From an uncultured Eubacteriales bacterium (lineage in GTDB: Bacteria; Bacillota; Clostridia; Oscillospirales; Acutalibacteraceae), in contig CAKSSJ010000007.1 of NCBI GenBank assembly GCA_934488615.1, positions 4,962 through 68,961 on the forward strand: DNA of 64,000 nucleotides, written 5' to 3'. Below the pieces are notes generated by a model. The model saw only the letters and a list, made by a program, of their open reading frames with translations, did not search any database and had not been told where the DNA came from. Positions 23,910 to 32,295 of this stretch are shown here, in pieces. Numbering within the stretch: the first letter of the stretch is position 1; each line of letters starts with the position of its first letter. A program made the translations under genes and the position numbers.

Positions 23910-25118
23910 TTATGTGCCCTGCGCCCAGCACCAGGAAACGTTCACTCCGTCGCGGCTTGAAACCACGCCTTTCCTGTTTGCCGCTTTGACGAACAGCTCC
24001 GCAAACTCCTCATCAGGAAATTCTATCGTGCCCTTAGCGGTGAGATACTTGCCGTCATAAACCTTTTCCTCAACCGAGAAGCCGATTACCCACCAGTGAA
24101 GCTGCGCCTCACGGACAAAAATTCTTCTGCTGCCCTGGAAAAGCTCAAGGCTCATTACCATCATGTCCTCATCGGGAGCGCAGTTAAAAACAGTCGTCCA
24201 AACCTTCTGCTCGGGACGGTTGTAAATTCCTATCTCGGCTCCGTTGGATATCCAGTAAATTCCCTTCCAGATCTGGAAAAGCCAATCCTTTCCGTCATAG
24301 TTCAGATATATGCGCTTCGTCTCATAGTCATAGAACGTAAGGTTCGCAAGGATATCGTAGGTTATGCAAAATCCGAAGCGTCTCTGCCATGTGTTTTTGA
24401 TAGCGTAAAGCGTATAATCGTTTGCGTCCAGATTGAAGCCCAATACACCAAGCTCATTTTTTCTCTTCAGCTCGTGCGTTTTTGAGTCATATATGAAATC
24501 CGACTTAACCTTTTCCGAAGTACCGTTTCTGTAGTAAAGAACGATATAAACATTATAAATGCTCGGGTCCTTTTTGTTTTGATCCGCGTCGATCGTCATA
24601 TGGTCAATGCTGAGAATATAAATTCTGGCAAAGTCAACCATAAATCCCGCAAAATTCTTACCCTGACTGTAAAGCTCCTTGGACTTTTCCTTCATGATGG
24701 GAGCAAGAGTGTCAACGTCAATTCTGAGAATTTCGCACACCTTTGCGGAGCTTTCGGTAAAATCGGGAAGAGAATTATAAATTTTCATGACATCAAGTGT
24801 GCCGCCGCTCTTCTTTGTCCACTCGGTGAATATGTCGTTCATAACACCGTTCACTTCAATCTTTATCTTGTTTTCATTTATAAGATTGAAGCCGAAAATC
24901 CTTTTGAACAACGCATTGATATTGCTGACCGCATCCATAAACTGCTGAGTGGTAAGATGATCCTTGCCCTCATTATAACCGGGATCCGTCTCGTCATAAA
25001 CAATGTCACCCGAGGGAACCTCCGCATCGGATTTGGCATACGAAAAAGCCGTACCCGTGCCGAGCAGAATAGTAAGGGTCAATATTACCGCCAGAAGCCT
25101 CTCCGAAAATCTTGTCAT
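23910..25118 (-). CDS. Secreted DUF4474-domain protein
   Basis: A 402-residue exported protein. The signal peptide (RLLAVILTLTILLGTGTAFSYA) precedes an acidic linker and a helical N-terminal region. The C-terminal half (about 240-390) matches the DUF4474 pattern: WQRRFGFCITYDILA, RIYLNYDGKDWLFQIWKGIY, GAEIGIYNRP, WWVIGFSVEEKVYDGKY and FPDEEFAELFVKA. No catalytic function is known to me. The ATG at 25118 is chosen (AAGGAG 9 bases upstream). It has its own promoter with a palindrome at the start site and converges on the alkaline phosphatase gene. Confidence 0.8.
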   Translation of the reverse strand: MTRFSERLLAVILTLTILLGTGTAFSYAKSDAEVPSGDIVYDETDPGYNEGKDHLTTQQFMDAVSNINALFKRIFGFNLINENKIKIEVNGVMNDIFTEWTKKSGGTLDVMKIYNSLPDFTESSAKVCEILRIDVDTLAPIMKEKSKELYSQGKNFAGFMVDFARIYILSIDHMTIDADQNKKDPSIYNVYIVLYYRNGTSEKVKSDFIYDSKTHELKRKNELGVLGFNLDANDYTLYAIKNTWQRRFGFCITYDILANLTFYDYETKRIYLNYDGKDWLFQIWKGIYWISNGAEIGIYNRPEQKVWTTVFNCAPDEDMMVMSLELFQGSRRIFVREAQLHWWVIGFSVEEKVYDGKYLTAKGTIEFPDEEFAELFVKAANRKGVVSSRDGVNVSWCWAQGT

Positions 25119-25197
25119 AAAACAAATCTCCTTCATTTCTCTTTCTCATGACTTCGTATATTAAGCACACATAAATATGTATATCAGAAAAAGCCTT

Positions 25198-25255
25198 AAA
25201 TATACGTCATGATCTCGCGTATATTTAATATACAATACAATAATATTTTTGTCAA
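25198..25255 (-). promoter_or_regulatory. Promoter of the DUF4474 gene with palindromic operator
   Basis: Minus strand TTGACA (25255-25250), 17 bases, TATATT (25232-25227). Directly after the -10 lies a perfect inverted repeat, AAATATACG (25198-25206) and CGTATATTT (25218-25226), 11 bases apart. The position over the start of transcription suggests a repressor site; the repressor is unknown. Confidence 0.65.
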
Positions 25256-25335
25256 ATAAAAACCTGAAATTATAAATCATGTATTAACGGAAACGATATT
25301 TTTTCGTACAGTTTATTTAAATCGTATAATACACC

Positions 25336-25364
25336 TTGACACATGCGCAAAAATGTATTAAAAT
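25336..25364 (+). promoter_or_regulatory. Promoter of rny
   Basis: TTGACA (25336-25341), 17 bases, TAAAAT (25359-25364). It predicts a leader of about 130 bases before the RNase Y start. Confidence 0.75.
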
Positions 25365-25380
25365 AGTACAGATGTAATTA

Positions 25381-25449
25381 TAGTTAGCCGGACTGTAATT
25401 TCATCGGCACGGCAAGCGGAAACGAACATCCGCGCGCCGAACATAACTA
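25381..25449 (+). other. Structured 5' leader of rny
   Basis: Within the untranslated leader, TAGTTA (25381-25386) can pair with TAACTA (25444-25449). Inside this, GCGGA (25416-25420) pairs with TCCGC (25429-25433), with further CGGC/GCCG pairing outside it. It matches no riboswitch class I can recognise. The rest of the intergenic stretch 25119-25498 holds the two divergent promoters. Confidence 0.45.
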
Positions 25450-25498
25450 ATGATTTACTACTTAACTTAAATTCTAAGACAGGAGGTGCATTTATACT

Positions 25499-27061
25499 TT
25501 GTTGACAATCAAAATATCACTTTTTATAGTGATCATAGTCGCCTGTGTTGTTGTCGCCGCGGCAGCAGGAACCGCAATCGGTATAGTTTACCGTAAAAAG
25601 GTTGCCGAAGCTACCATCGGTTCGGCTCAGCAGGAAGCTACCAGAATTGTAAACGATGCCGTTTCAAAGGCTGAGTCCAAGAAAAAGGAAGCTATCCTCG
25701 AAGCCAAGGACGAGATACACCGTCAGCGCAACGAGCTTGAAAAAGAGCTTCGCGAGAGAAGAAGCGAGGTTCAGCGTCAGGAGCGCAGACTTTCCCAGAA
25801 AGAGGAAAGCCTCGACAGAAAGATGGAGAACATCGAGAAGAAGGACGAACAGCTCAACAGCAAGATCAAGGCCGCAGACAAGAAAGCGGAGGAAATTGAG
25901 CTTGTTAAGCGCAGTCAGATCGAGATGCTCGAAAAGATTTCAGGCTTTAACAAGGAACAGGCTAAGGATTATCTGCTTAAAACTCTTGAATCCGATCTCG
26001 TCCACGAGAAAGCGATCAAGGTTATGGAATATGAGCAGAAAACAAAGGATGAAGCAGACGAAAAAGCTCGTGAAATTATTGCAACGGCAATTCAGCGCTG
26101 CGCCGCAGACCACAGTGCGGACGCTACCGTTTCCGTCGTTGCTCTGCCTAACGATGAAATGAAGGGCCGCATAATCGGCAGAGAGGGACGTAACATCAGA
26201 ACTCTTGAAACGATCACAGGCGTCGATCTTATTATCGACGACACACCTGAGGCAATTACGGTATCATGCTTTGATCCCGTTCGCCGTGAAATTGCAAGAC
26301 TTACCCTCGAAAAGCTCATCAGCGACGGCAGAATTCATCCGACAAGAATTGAAGAGCTTTATGAAAAATCTAAGCGTGAGGTTGAACACACCATCAAGCA
26401 GACGGGTGAAAGAGCCGCTATTGATGCCGGCGTCAACGGAATTCATCCCGAGCTTATCAAGCAGCTCGGCAAGCTGAAATACCGTACCAGCTACGGTCAG
26501 AACGTACTTAACCATTCGCTTGAGGTTTCTTACCTTGCAGGTCTTATGGCAGCCGAGCTCGGCGCCGATGTTAAGACCGCAAAGCGCGCGGGTCTTCTCC
26601 ACGATATCGGAAAGGCTCTCGACCACGAAATGGAAGGCTCTCATATTGAACTCGGCGTTGAATACGCTAAGAAATACAGAGAGAACGAAAATGTTGTTCA
26701 TGCGATTGAGGCTCACCACGGTGATGTTGAAGCAAGAACAATCGTTGCTTGCCTCGTTCAGGCGGCCGATGCAATATCCGCTGCAAGACCGGGCGCAAGA
26801 AGAGAAAATCTTCAGAACTATATCAAGAGACTTGAAAAACTTGAAGAGATCACAAACTCATTCCCATGCGTTGAAAAATCATATGCCATTCAGGCAGGCC
26901 GTGAGGTTCGTATCATGGTTAAACCCGATGCAGTTTCGGACGATCAGATGGTGCTTGTTGCCAGAGATATCGTTAAGAAAATTGAGGATGAACTGGAGTA
27001 TCCCGGACAGATCAAGGTCAACGTTATCCGCGAAAACCGCGTAATTGACGTTGCTAAATAA
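25499..27061 (+). CDS. rny: Ribonuclease Y
   Basis: RNase Y is the membrane-anchored endoribonuclease that starts mRNA decay in many Firmicutes. The 520-residue product has an N-terminal membrane helix (LFIVIIVACVVVAAAAGTA), a long coiled coil (about 35-170), and a KH domain with GRIIGREGRNIRTLE. The HD domain contains NHSLEVSYLAGLMA and LLHDIGKALDHEMEGSH, and the usual C-terminal region closes it. AGGAGGTG lies 12 bases ahead of a TTG start at 25499 (a second TTG follows at once), so the exact start is less certain. It is monocistronic with its own terminator. Confidence 0.96.
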   Translation: MLTIKISLFIVIIVACVVVAAAAGTAIGIVYRKKVAEATIGSAQQEATRIVNDAVSKAESKKKEAILEAKDEIHRQRNELEKELRERRSEVQRQERRLSQKEESLDRKMENIEKKDEQLNSKIKAADKKAEEIELVKRSQIEMLEKISGFNKEQAKDYLLKTLESDLVHEKAIKVMEYEQKTKDEADEKAREIIATAIQRCAADHSADATVSVVALPNDEMKGRIIGREGRNIRTLETITGVDLIIDDTPEAITVSCFDPVRREIARLTLEKLISDGRIHPTRIEELYEKSKREVEHTIKQTGERAAIDAGVNGIHPELIKQLGKLKYRTSYGQNVLNHSLEVSYLAGLMAAELGADVKTAKRAGLLHDIGKALDHEMEGSHIELGVEYAKKYRENENVVHAIEAHHGDVEARTIVACLVQAADAISAARPGARRENLQNYIKRLEKLEEITNSFPCVEKSYAIQAGREVRIMVKPDAVSDDQMVLVARDIVKKIEDELEYPGQIKVNVIRENRVIDVAK

Positions 27062-27093
27062 ATTTTTGAAATAGAGCTAAACTGAAAGTAATC

Positions 27094-27128
27094 AGGCGTT
27101 TCGGAAAATTTCCGAAACGCCTTTTTAA
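27094..27128 (+). terminator. Terminator of rny
   Basis: AGGCGTTTCGGA pairs with TCCGAAACGCCT, followed by TTTTAATT. It is one of the strongest stems in the window. Confidence 0.9.
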
Positions 27129-27138
27129 TTATATTATA

Positions 27139-28485
27139 TCAATAAACCTCGAACGTTGTAATCGTCGCAAAGTCTCTTGTCTTTTCGATAACGAGCTTCA
27201 AGCGTCTTGCGTCCATTGTCGGTAGGAGGCAAATTTTCTTTCTGCCGATCGTTGTGCCGCTGTAAAGCTTATGCCATTTCTTATCAAAGAAATAATAGAG
27301 CTTGAATTTTTCGACCTGCTGACCCGTCTCTATATTCTCGGCAAGCACAACCTTGTTTATGTTCTTGACCTCGCCCATGTCAAGCGTTATCACGCTTTTG
27401 CGTGCCTTGGGCGCACTTTTGAAATACGACCTGCCCGAATTTATAAATTTTGCGGTGTGGAGGTCATCGCTGTGTCCCTCGTCCTCAAATTTTCCGTTTT
27501 CCGCGTGGTTCTCTTTGAATTCAATTCCGAGCTGAACGCCGAGAGTTACAAGATGCTCAACGTCAACCTTGTCAATTTTGCCCGTGTGCGACGGTGAAAT
27601 GTTCAATATCAGCGAACCGTTGTTGCCCACAGACTTGAAATAAACCTCAAGCGCCTTTGAAAGCACCTTGACGTCAAAATTCTCCGTCTCATGGAAGAAC
27701 CAGCCGGGTCTGAGCGAAATATCGGTAATCGACGGGAACCAAACAAGCTCCTTTGCTCTTTTTATCTTGCTTCTGCTGCCGAGGTCGGGCTCAACAAGCT
27801 TTTTCGACGGTGCATTGTTGATCAGATCTTTCGGCACAACGCTCCACTCGCTTGTCCTGCTAACACCAACATGGTTGCCGCACCAGCGGATATCGGGACC
27901 GCAGTTGCATATCATCGCATTCGGCTGATATTTGCGGACCGTATCGTAGTATCTCTGCCAGTCGTAATTCTGCTGACCGCTGTTGTCACGCTCAAACCAT
28001 ACGCAGAAAATATCGCCGTAATCCGTGCAAAGCTCCGTCAGCTGATTTACGAAAAAGTCGTTATATTTCTCCGTGCCGAAGGTCGGCTCGTGCATATCGT
28101 AGGGTGAAAGGTAGATTCCGAACTTCACACCCTCTGCGGCGCACTCCTCGGCAAGCTCTTTAACGAGATCACCTTCACCGTCCTTCCACGGTGAATTCTT
28201 CACGCTGTGCTCCGTGTACCTGCTCGGCCAAAGGCAGAAGCCGTCCGAATACTTGCAGGTGAGCACAATTCCTCGCATCTTCGCCGCCTTGACCGTGCTG
28301 ACCCACTGCTTTGCGGAAAAATCGGCAGGCTTGAAATACTTCTCGGGCTCCCTGCCCGTGCCCCATTCCGTATTACAGAAGGTGTTCATGCCGAAATGTA
28401 TAAATGCCATGAATTCCGTATTCATAAAATCTATCTGCGCCTTTGACGGCACAACGCTGTTTGCTCTTTCAATATAATCTGACAT
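27139..28485 (-). CDS. GH29 alpha-L-fucosidase-family protein with altered catalytic motifs
   Basis: A 448-residue protein without signal peptide, matching GH29 subfamily B over its barrel. Segments are FMAFIHFGMNTFCNTEWG, TVKAAKMRGIVLTCKYSDGF, CLWPSRYTEHSVKNSPW, GIYLSPYDMHEP, GPDIRWCGNHVGV and LRPGWFFHE, plus a C-terminal beta domain. In the family as I know it the nucleophile lies in WFDG, but here the motif reads VWFERDNSG. The acid/base Glu in WxGNE is replaced by His (WCGNH). The barrel is otherwise intact, so it may be inactive, a binding protein, or have a different reaction. The start at 28485 has GGAACG upstream. Confidence 0.8.
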   Translation of the reverse strand: MSDYIERANSVVPSKAQIDFMNTEFMAFIHFGMNTFCNTEWGTGREPEKYFKPADFSAKQWVSTVKAAKMRGIVLTCKYSDGFCLWPSRYTEHSVKNSPWKDGEGDLVKELAEECAAEGVKFGIYLSPYDMHEPTFGTEKYNDFFVNQLTELCTDYGDIFCVWFERDNSGQQNYDWQRYYDTVRKYQPNAMICNCGPDIRWCGNHVGVSRTSEWSVVPKDLINNAPSKKLVEPDLGSRSKIKRAKELVWFPSITDISLRPGWFFHETENFDVKVLSKALEVYFKSVGNNGSLILNISPSHTGKIDKVDVEHLVTLGVQLGIEFKENHAENGKFEDEGHSDDLHTAKFINSGRSYFKSAPKARKSVITLDMGEVKNINKVVLAENIETGQQVEKFKLYYFFDKKWHKLYSGTTIGRKKICLLPTMDARRLKLVIEKTRDFATITTFEVY

Positions 28486-28501
28486 AATAATACGTTCCAA
28501 T

Positions 28502-28570
28502 CTAAAAACTGAATATCTTGTTTTTATTGAATTTCATAAATTTTACCTCCAAAATGATATGTTTTGGAGG
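28502..28570 (-). other. Short leader ORF with ribosome binding site inside a hairpin
   Basis: On the minus strand CCTCCAAAA (28570-28562) pairs perfectly with TTTTGGAGG (28554-28546), loop 7 bases. The 3' arm is a strong Shine-Dalgarno for an 11-codon frame, MKFNKNKIFSF (28537-28502), ending 17 bases before the GH29 start. It could be a regulatory leader peptide or the stub of a lost gene. Confidence 0.4.
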
Positions 28571-28602
28571 CCGAAAATCTACAGTCTTTTGCAATCGCAA
28601 AA

Positions 28603-29028
28603 TCATCCGTTGTTTTTCATTTTTTCTTTTATCTGAGTTGTGGAAATACCTTGTGTGTACGGCAAACACTCTATGCTTACTCCGATTTTTGCAAATTGCT
28701 GTTCGGTTTTGTTGTATCTTTCCGTACCCTTCCAGTCATCTCCCGAAAACAAAACATCAAATTTATATTTGCTTTGGCAAAGCATTTTATCCTCTGTCTC
28801 CTCGGGATTTATTACAACGACCTAATCAACGCATTTAAGCGCCGCCAGAATTCTCACTCTGTCCTCAAGCGGATAAACAGGCTCCTTATGCTTTATATTT
28901 CTCACATAATCGTCGTCGCAGACAGCGACAATGAGATGAGAACACATTGCCCTGCATTTTTCAAGCAAATTCAAATGTCCGACATGGAAGACATCAAATA
29001 CTCCGGTTGTGAAGCCTATGTTATACAT
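28603..29028 (-). pseudogene. Glycerol-3-phosphate cytidylyltransferase-like gene interrupted by an amber codon
   Basis: The frame from the ATG at 29028 encodes a TagD/cytidylyltransferase fold: FTTGVFDVFHVGHLNLLEKC with the HxGH motif, then VAVCDDDYV and EDRVRILAALKCVD. A TAG follows (28824-28822). The same frame continues without a shift into VVVINPEETEDKMLCQSKY, FDVLFSGDDWKGTERYN and the closing GISTTQIKEKM. Family members read CVDEV here, so a GAG-to-TAG change is likely. The full frame would be 141 codons. It follows licD by 3 bases. Either the gene is dead, or the stop is an assembly error. Confidence 0.8.
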
Positions 29029-29031
29029 AAC

Positions 29032-29895
29032 TCATTCCAGCTCCTTTTTCGTAAACTCTTCTATTTTTTCAAAAATTTCCTCCGGGAAAACAACTGTATC
29101 TAACGGAAAATGAGAATGGCTTACAACAGGAGTCATATAGTTATCGCCGTAATACAGTTTCAAATATCCGTCATAATCCTTAGGAATTTTGAATTTTTTT
29201 GTTCCGAATATATGCTCATCGAGTTCTTCAATGTACCTTCTCGGTATTGCTATTTTATATTCATACATACAAATACCAAAAACCTTATCGTTTTTGCTTC
29301 CGAGTTTACATATAACAAATCTTATCAATGAAATCAATTTAATTCTCAAAAACTCCGGTAATCTCTCGGATATGTCATAAATCCGTGTGTTTTGAAAATC
29401 TATATTATGTCTTCTCTTATATCTGTTGAGATATTTTTCATGAATCATAAAAATACATCCAAGCAGCTTTTTCTGAAGTTCAAAAAGCTTATCATTCCCT
29501 GCACAATCGCAAAAAACAAAAATATCAATCCAAAGTCCCTTATTGATATTAAGCTCGTCAGTCGCATACTCATCAACATATGTGCCGTCCAGCCTTATTC
29601 TCGGCAGAAAATGAATTGTCTCGTGATCGGTTGTATAGTATGCAAAAAATAAACCATCGATATTATTATTGTGCTTTTTGAAATGCCTTTTTAGCTTTTT
29701 AAAATCCTTTTCGCTGACGATAACGTCAATGTCATCATCCCACGGAATAAATCCGTCGTGCCTGATTGCACCCAACAATGTTCCATAACCCAAAATTAAA
29801 TCTATTCCAATCGATTTGCAGATTTCATCAAGCTTGTAAAGCATGTAGTATTCCGCATTTTGTAAATCTTTAAGATCAAAATCCTTCTTTTGCAT
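29032..29895 (-). CDS. LicD-family phosphotransferase
   Basis: A 287-residue cytoplasmic protein of the LicD nucleotidyltransferase-fold family. Members transfer phosphocholine or other alditol phosphates to surface polysaccharides. Diagnostic segments are YKLDEICKSIGIDLILGYGT, LLGAIRHDGFIPWDDDIDV (the catalytic DDDID), LPRIRLDGTY and KGLWIDIFVF, with IPKDYDGYLKLYYGDNYMTP at the C-terminus. The start at 29895 has GGTGGTG just upstream. The gene is visibly more A+T rich than its neighbours. It forms a two-gene unit with the broken cytidylyltransferase, which would have supplied a CDP-activated donor. Confidence 0.88.
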   Translation of the reverse strand: MQKKDFDLKDLQNAEYYMLYKLDEICKSIGIDLILGYGTLLGAIRHDGFIPWDDDIDVIVSEKDFKKLKRHFKKHNNNIDGLFFAYYTTDHETIHFLPRIRLDGTYVDEYATDELNINKGLWIDIFVFCDCAGNDKLFELQKKLLGCIFMIHEKYLNRYKRRHNIDFQNTRIYDISERLPEFLRIKLISLIRFVICKLGSKNDKVFGICMYEYKIAIPRRYIEELDEHIFGTKKFKIPKDYDGYLKLYYGDNYMTPVVSHSHFPLDTVVFPEEIFEKIEEFTKKELE

Positions 29896-29928
29896 TTCAA
29901 GCACCACCATATATGTCTGATTTAATTT

Positions 29929-29957
29929 ATTCTATCAATATTTTAATTAAAAGTCAA
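29929..29957 (-). promoter_or_regulatory. Promoter of licD-cytidylyltransferase
   Basis: Minus strand TTGACT (29957-29952), 17 bases, TAGAAT (29934-29929). Confidence 0.65.
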
Positions 29958-30001
29958 CATTAACATAATGCTGTTTTCGTTTGATATATCATAAAAAATG
30001 A

Positions 30002-30030
30002 TTGACTGTTTTCGATTAAATTAGTATAAT
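30002..30030 (+). promoter_or_regulatory. Promoter of the EEP phosphodiesterase operon
   Basis: TTGACT (30002-30007), 17 bases, TATAAT (30025-30030), then GGAGG before the ATG at 30062. It probably drives the five-gene run to 36241. Confidence 0.75.
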
Positions 30031-30061
30031 AGACTTATCTTTATTCTGGAGGTATTGTCTA

Positions 30062-31159
30062 ATGAAAAAGTATATCAAAATCATCATCTCTTCCCTGCTT
30101 GTTCTCGCCCTCATGCTCGGTGTCGGAACAGCAGCCTTTGCAGAAGAGGACACATCGGACAAGCTTACGGTTATATCCTCAAACGTGGCGGGACTTCCGA
30201 TTCCGTCAAAGTTTGATAAGGACGGCAAGGTTGTTCCCAAAACTCAGAAAATCATGGGCGAAATGCTTAACAACAGCGGTATTGACATTATCTGCGTTCA
30301 GGAGGATTTCCAGTATCATGCGATCCTCGCAAAGCAGATGACAAACTATCCCTACAAGACATATACAAGCGGCGGCGTTCCTGTCGGTGACGGCTTGAAC
30401 ATTTTCTCCAAGTATCCCATCTATAACATCGAGCGTGTTGAATGGGAGGCTTACAACGGAATTCTCGACGCTGCAAATGACGGACTTACCCCCAAGGGCT
30501 TCCTTAAATGCACGGTTGATTTTAACGGTGTTCTTGTTGATGTATATGACACTCACCTTGACGCTAACGGATCTCTCGCCGACTGTGCGGCGAAGAAGGC
30601 TCAGCTTGAGCAGCTCAAGGCATACATAAACGAAAATTCCAAGGATATGCCGGTTATTATCACCGGTGACATGAATATTGCTATGCACTGTGACATCAAT
30701 GCGGAATTCTATCCCGTAATGATTGAAAACGGCGGATTCAAGGACGCATGGTCAGAGTATTGCAACGACGGCGTTTATTTCACGGAGCGTCTCTCGTCTG
30801 AAGTGAATGCCGAATATGAGGCAAAATTCGGCGGAAACTATTGGGGTCGCTGGGACTCCGTTGAGCGTGTTGTTTATCGCAGCAGCAGTAACGTTGAACT
30901 TACGCCGACCGATTTCCGCTATGAGGACTACAATAACCGTGACGGTCACGGTGTAGTTACGGATCACAGCGTTATGATATGCGAAATGGAAGTTGCAACG
31001 ACAGATTACGTTGCACCGGCAATTGATCTTAACAAGGAAAAAAGAGAATTATTCGGTCATAAGCTCGTTCGCACGGTAAAGCTCACTGCAAGATGCATTT
31101 ACAGAATTCTTACCGATCTTATCGCAAAAATCAAGTCAGGCGAAATCACAATAAAGTAA
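30062..31159 (+). CDS. Secreted sphingomyelinase-like EEP phosphodiesterase, copy 1
   Basis: A 365-residue exported member of the endonuclease/exonuclease/phosphatase (EEP) superfamily. The signal peptide ends near TAAFA (residue 27). Catalytic residues lie in SSNVAGLP (Asn about 41), CVQEDF (metal Glu about 81), VYDTHLDANG (DTH), IITGDMNI (GDxN) and VVTDHSVM (DH). The pattern fits bacterial neutral sphingomyelinases better than DNases: it is secreted and has a THLDA motif. A conserved basic tail (LTDLIAKIKSGEIT) follows. It would cut phosphodiesters of choline lipids; the exact substrate is inferred. A paralogue follows after 12 bases. Confidence 0.78.
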   Translation: MKKYIKIIISSLLVLALMLGVGTAAFAEEDTSDKLTVISSNVAGLPIPSKFDKDGKVVPKTQKIMGEMLNNSGIDIICVQEDFQYHAILAKQMTNYPYKTYTSGGVPVGDGLNIFSKYPIYNIERVEWEAYNGILDAANDGLTPKGFLKCTVDFNGVLVDVYDTHLDANGSLADCAAKKAQLEQLKAYINENSKDMPVIITGDMNIAMHCDINAEFYPVMIENGGFKDAWSEYCNDGVYFTERLSSEVNAEYEAKFGGNYWGRWDSVERVVYRSSSNVELTPTDFRYEDYNNRDGHGVVTDHSVMICEMEVATTDYVAPAIDLNKEKRELFGHKLVRTVKLTARCIYRILTDLIAKIKSGEITIK

Positions 31160-31171
31160 GGTGCTTATATA

Positions 31172-32284
31172 ATGAAAAAAACGTTTAAAATAATGCTCTC
31201 GACCTTGCTTGCGCTTGTTTTGCTGATTTCCGTCGGCACGGTCGCATTTGCCGAGGACGAAGATGTTAATATAACGGAAGACAAGCTTTCCGTTATGTCT
31301 GCTAATGTTGCGGGACTTCCAATCCCCTCCAAGTTTGACAAGGACGGCAAGGTTGTTCCCAAAACTCAGAAAATCCTCGGTCAGCTTCTCAACACCAGCG
31401 GTGTGGATATTATCTGTGTTCAGGAGGATTTCCAGTATCATGCAATTCTCGCCGCTCAAATGAAGAATTATCCCTACACAACCTACACAAGCGGCGGTGT
31501 TCCCGTAGGCGACGGCATGAATATTTACTCGAAGTACCCGATTTACAACGTAGAGCGTGTTGCATGGGAAGTTTTTAACGGCATCCTCGATGCTGCAAAC
31601 GACGGTCTTACACCCAAGGGCTTTATGAAATGCACGGTTGACTTCAACGGAATCCTCATTGACCTTTATGACGTTCATTCCGATGCAAACGGCTCTCCGA
31701 ATGATGTCAAGGCGAAACACGCACAAAATGAACAGCTCGCCGCCTACATTGACAAAAACTCCGCAGACCGTCCCGTTATAATCACGGGCGATATGAATGT
31801 TTACACTCATTCCGAGCAGGATGTAGGTATCTATGAAATCTATGTCTCCCGTGAGGGATTCGATGACGGCTGGACAATGTTCTGCCATGACGGAATTTAT
31901 TTTGAGCATAATGTAACCTGGCAGGAACGCCAGGAGCTTGAACAGCGCTACGGCGGAGATCCGTGGGGTCGTTGGGATTCCGCCGAAAGACTTCTTTATC
32001 GCGGAAATTCAAACGTCGGATTTGAGGTTACGGATTTCAGATATGACGACTACAACGAGCTTGCAGGACAACCCGTTTCTGACCACAACATGATGGTTTG
32101 CGAACTCAAGGTTACTTCAACGAATTACGTCCGTCCCGAAATTGAGCTCAACGTTGAAAAGAGACGTCCTCTCATCGAAAGACTTTTTCACGGCACAAAG
32201 ATGGTATTCAGATGCCTCAAGCTCATCTTTACAGACCTTATTGCAAAAATCAAATCGGGCGAAATAACATTCCCGACCAAATAA
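31172..32284 (+). CDS. Secreted sphingomyelinase-like EEP phosphodiesterase, copy 2
   Basis: A 370-residue tandem paralogue of the preceding gene with a signal peptide ending near VAFA. It shares FDKDGKVVPKTQKI, CVQEDFQYHAIL, YTSGGVPVGDG, GILDAANDGLTPKGF and the tail LIAKIKSGEIT. Catalytic segments are SANVAGLP, CVQED, YDVHSDANG, IITGDMNV and PVSDHNMM. The usual Thr of the THxDA strand is Val here (YDVHSD), while metal ligands are kept. AAGGTG precedes the ATG. The close copy suggests recent duplication with some divergence in substrate or activity. Confidence 0.78.
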   Translation: MKKTFKIMLSTLLALVLLISVGTVAFAEDEDVNITEDKLSVMSANVAGLPIPSKFDKDGKVVPKTQKILGQLLNTSGVDIICVQEDFQYHAILAAQMKNYPYTTYTSGGVPVGDGMNIYSKYPIYNVERVAWEVFNGILDAANDGLTPKGFMKCTVDFNGILIDLYDVHSDANGSPNDVKAKHAQNEQLAAYIDKNSADRPVIITGDMNVYTHSEQDVGIYEIYVSREGFDDGWTMFCHDGIYFEHNVTWQERQELEQRYGGDPWGRWDSAERLLYRGNSNVGFEVTDFRYDDYNELAGQPVSDHNMMVCELKVTSTNYVRPEIELNVEKRRPLIERLFHGTKMVFRCLKLIFTDLIAKIKSGEITFPTK

Positions 32285-32295
32285 AGGAGTTTCTT

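Noticed and set aside
31136..31909. Open frame of 257 codons antisense to the second EEP gene
   Set aside because: A similar shadow frame appears under the first EEP copy, as expected for homologous genes, and no start signal is present.
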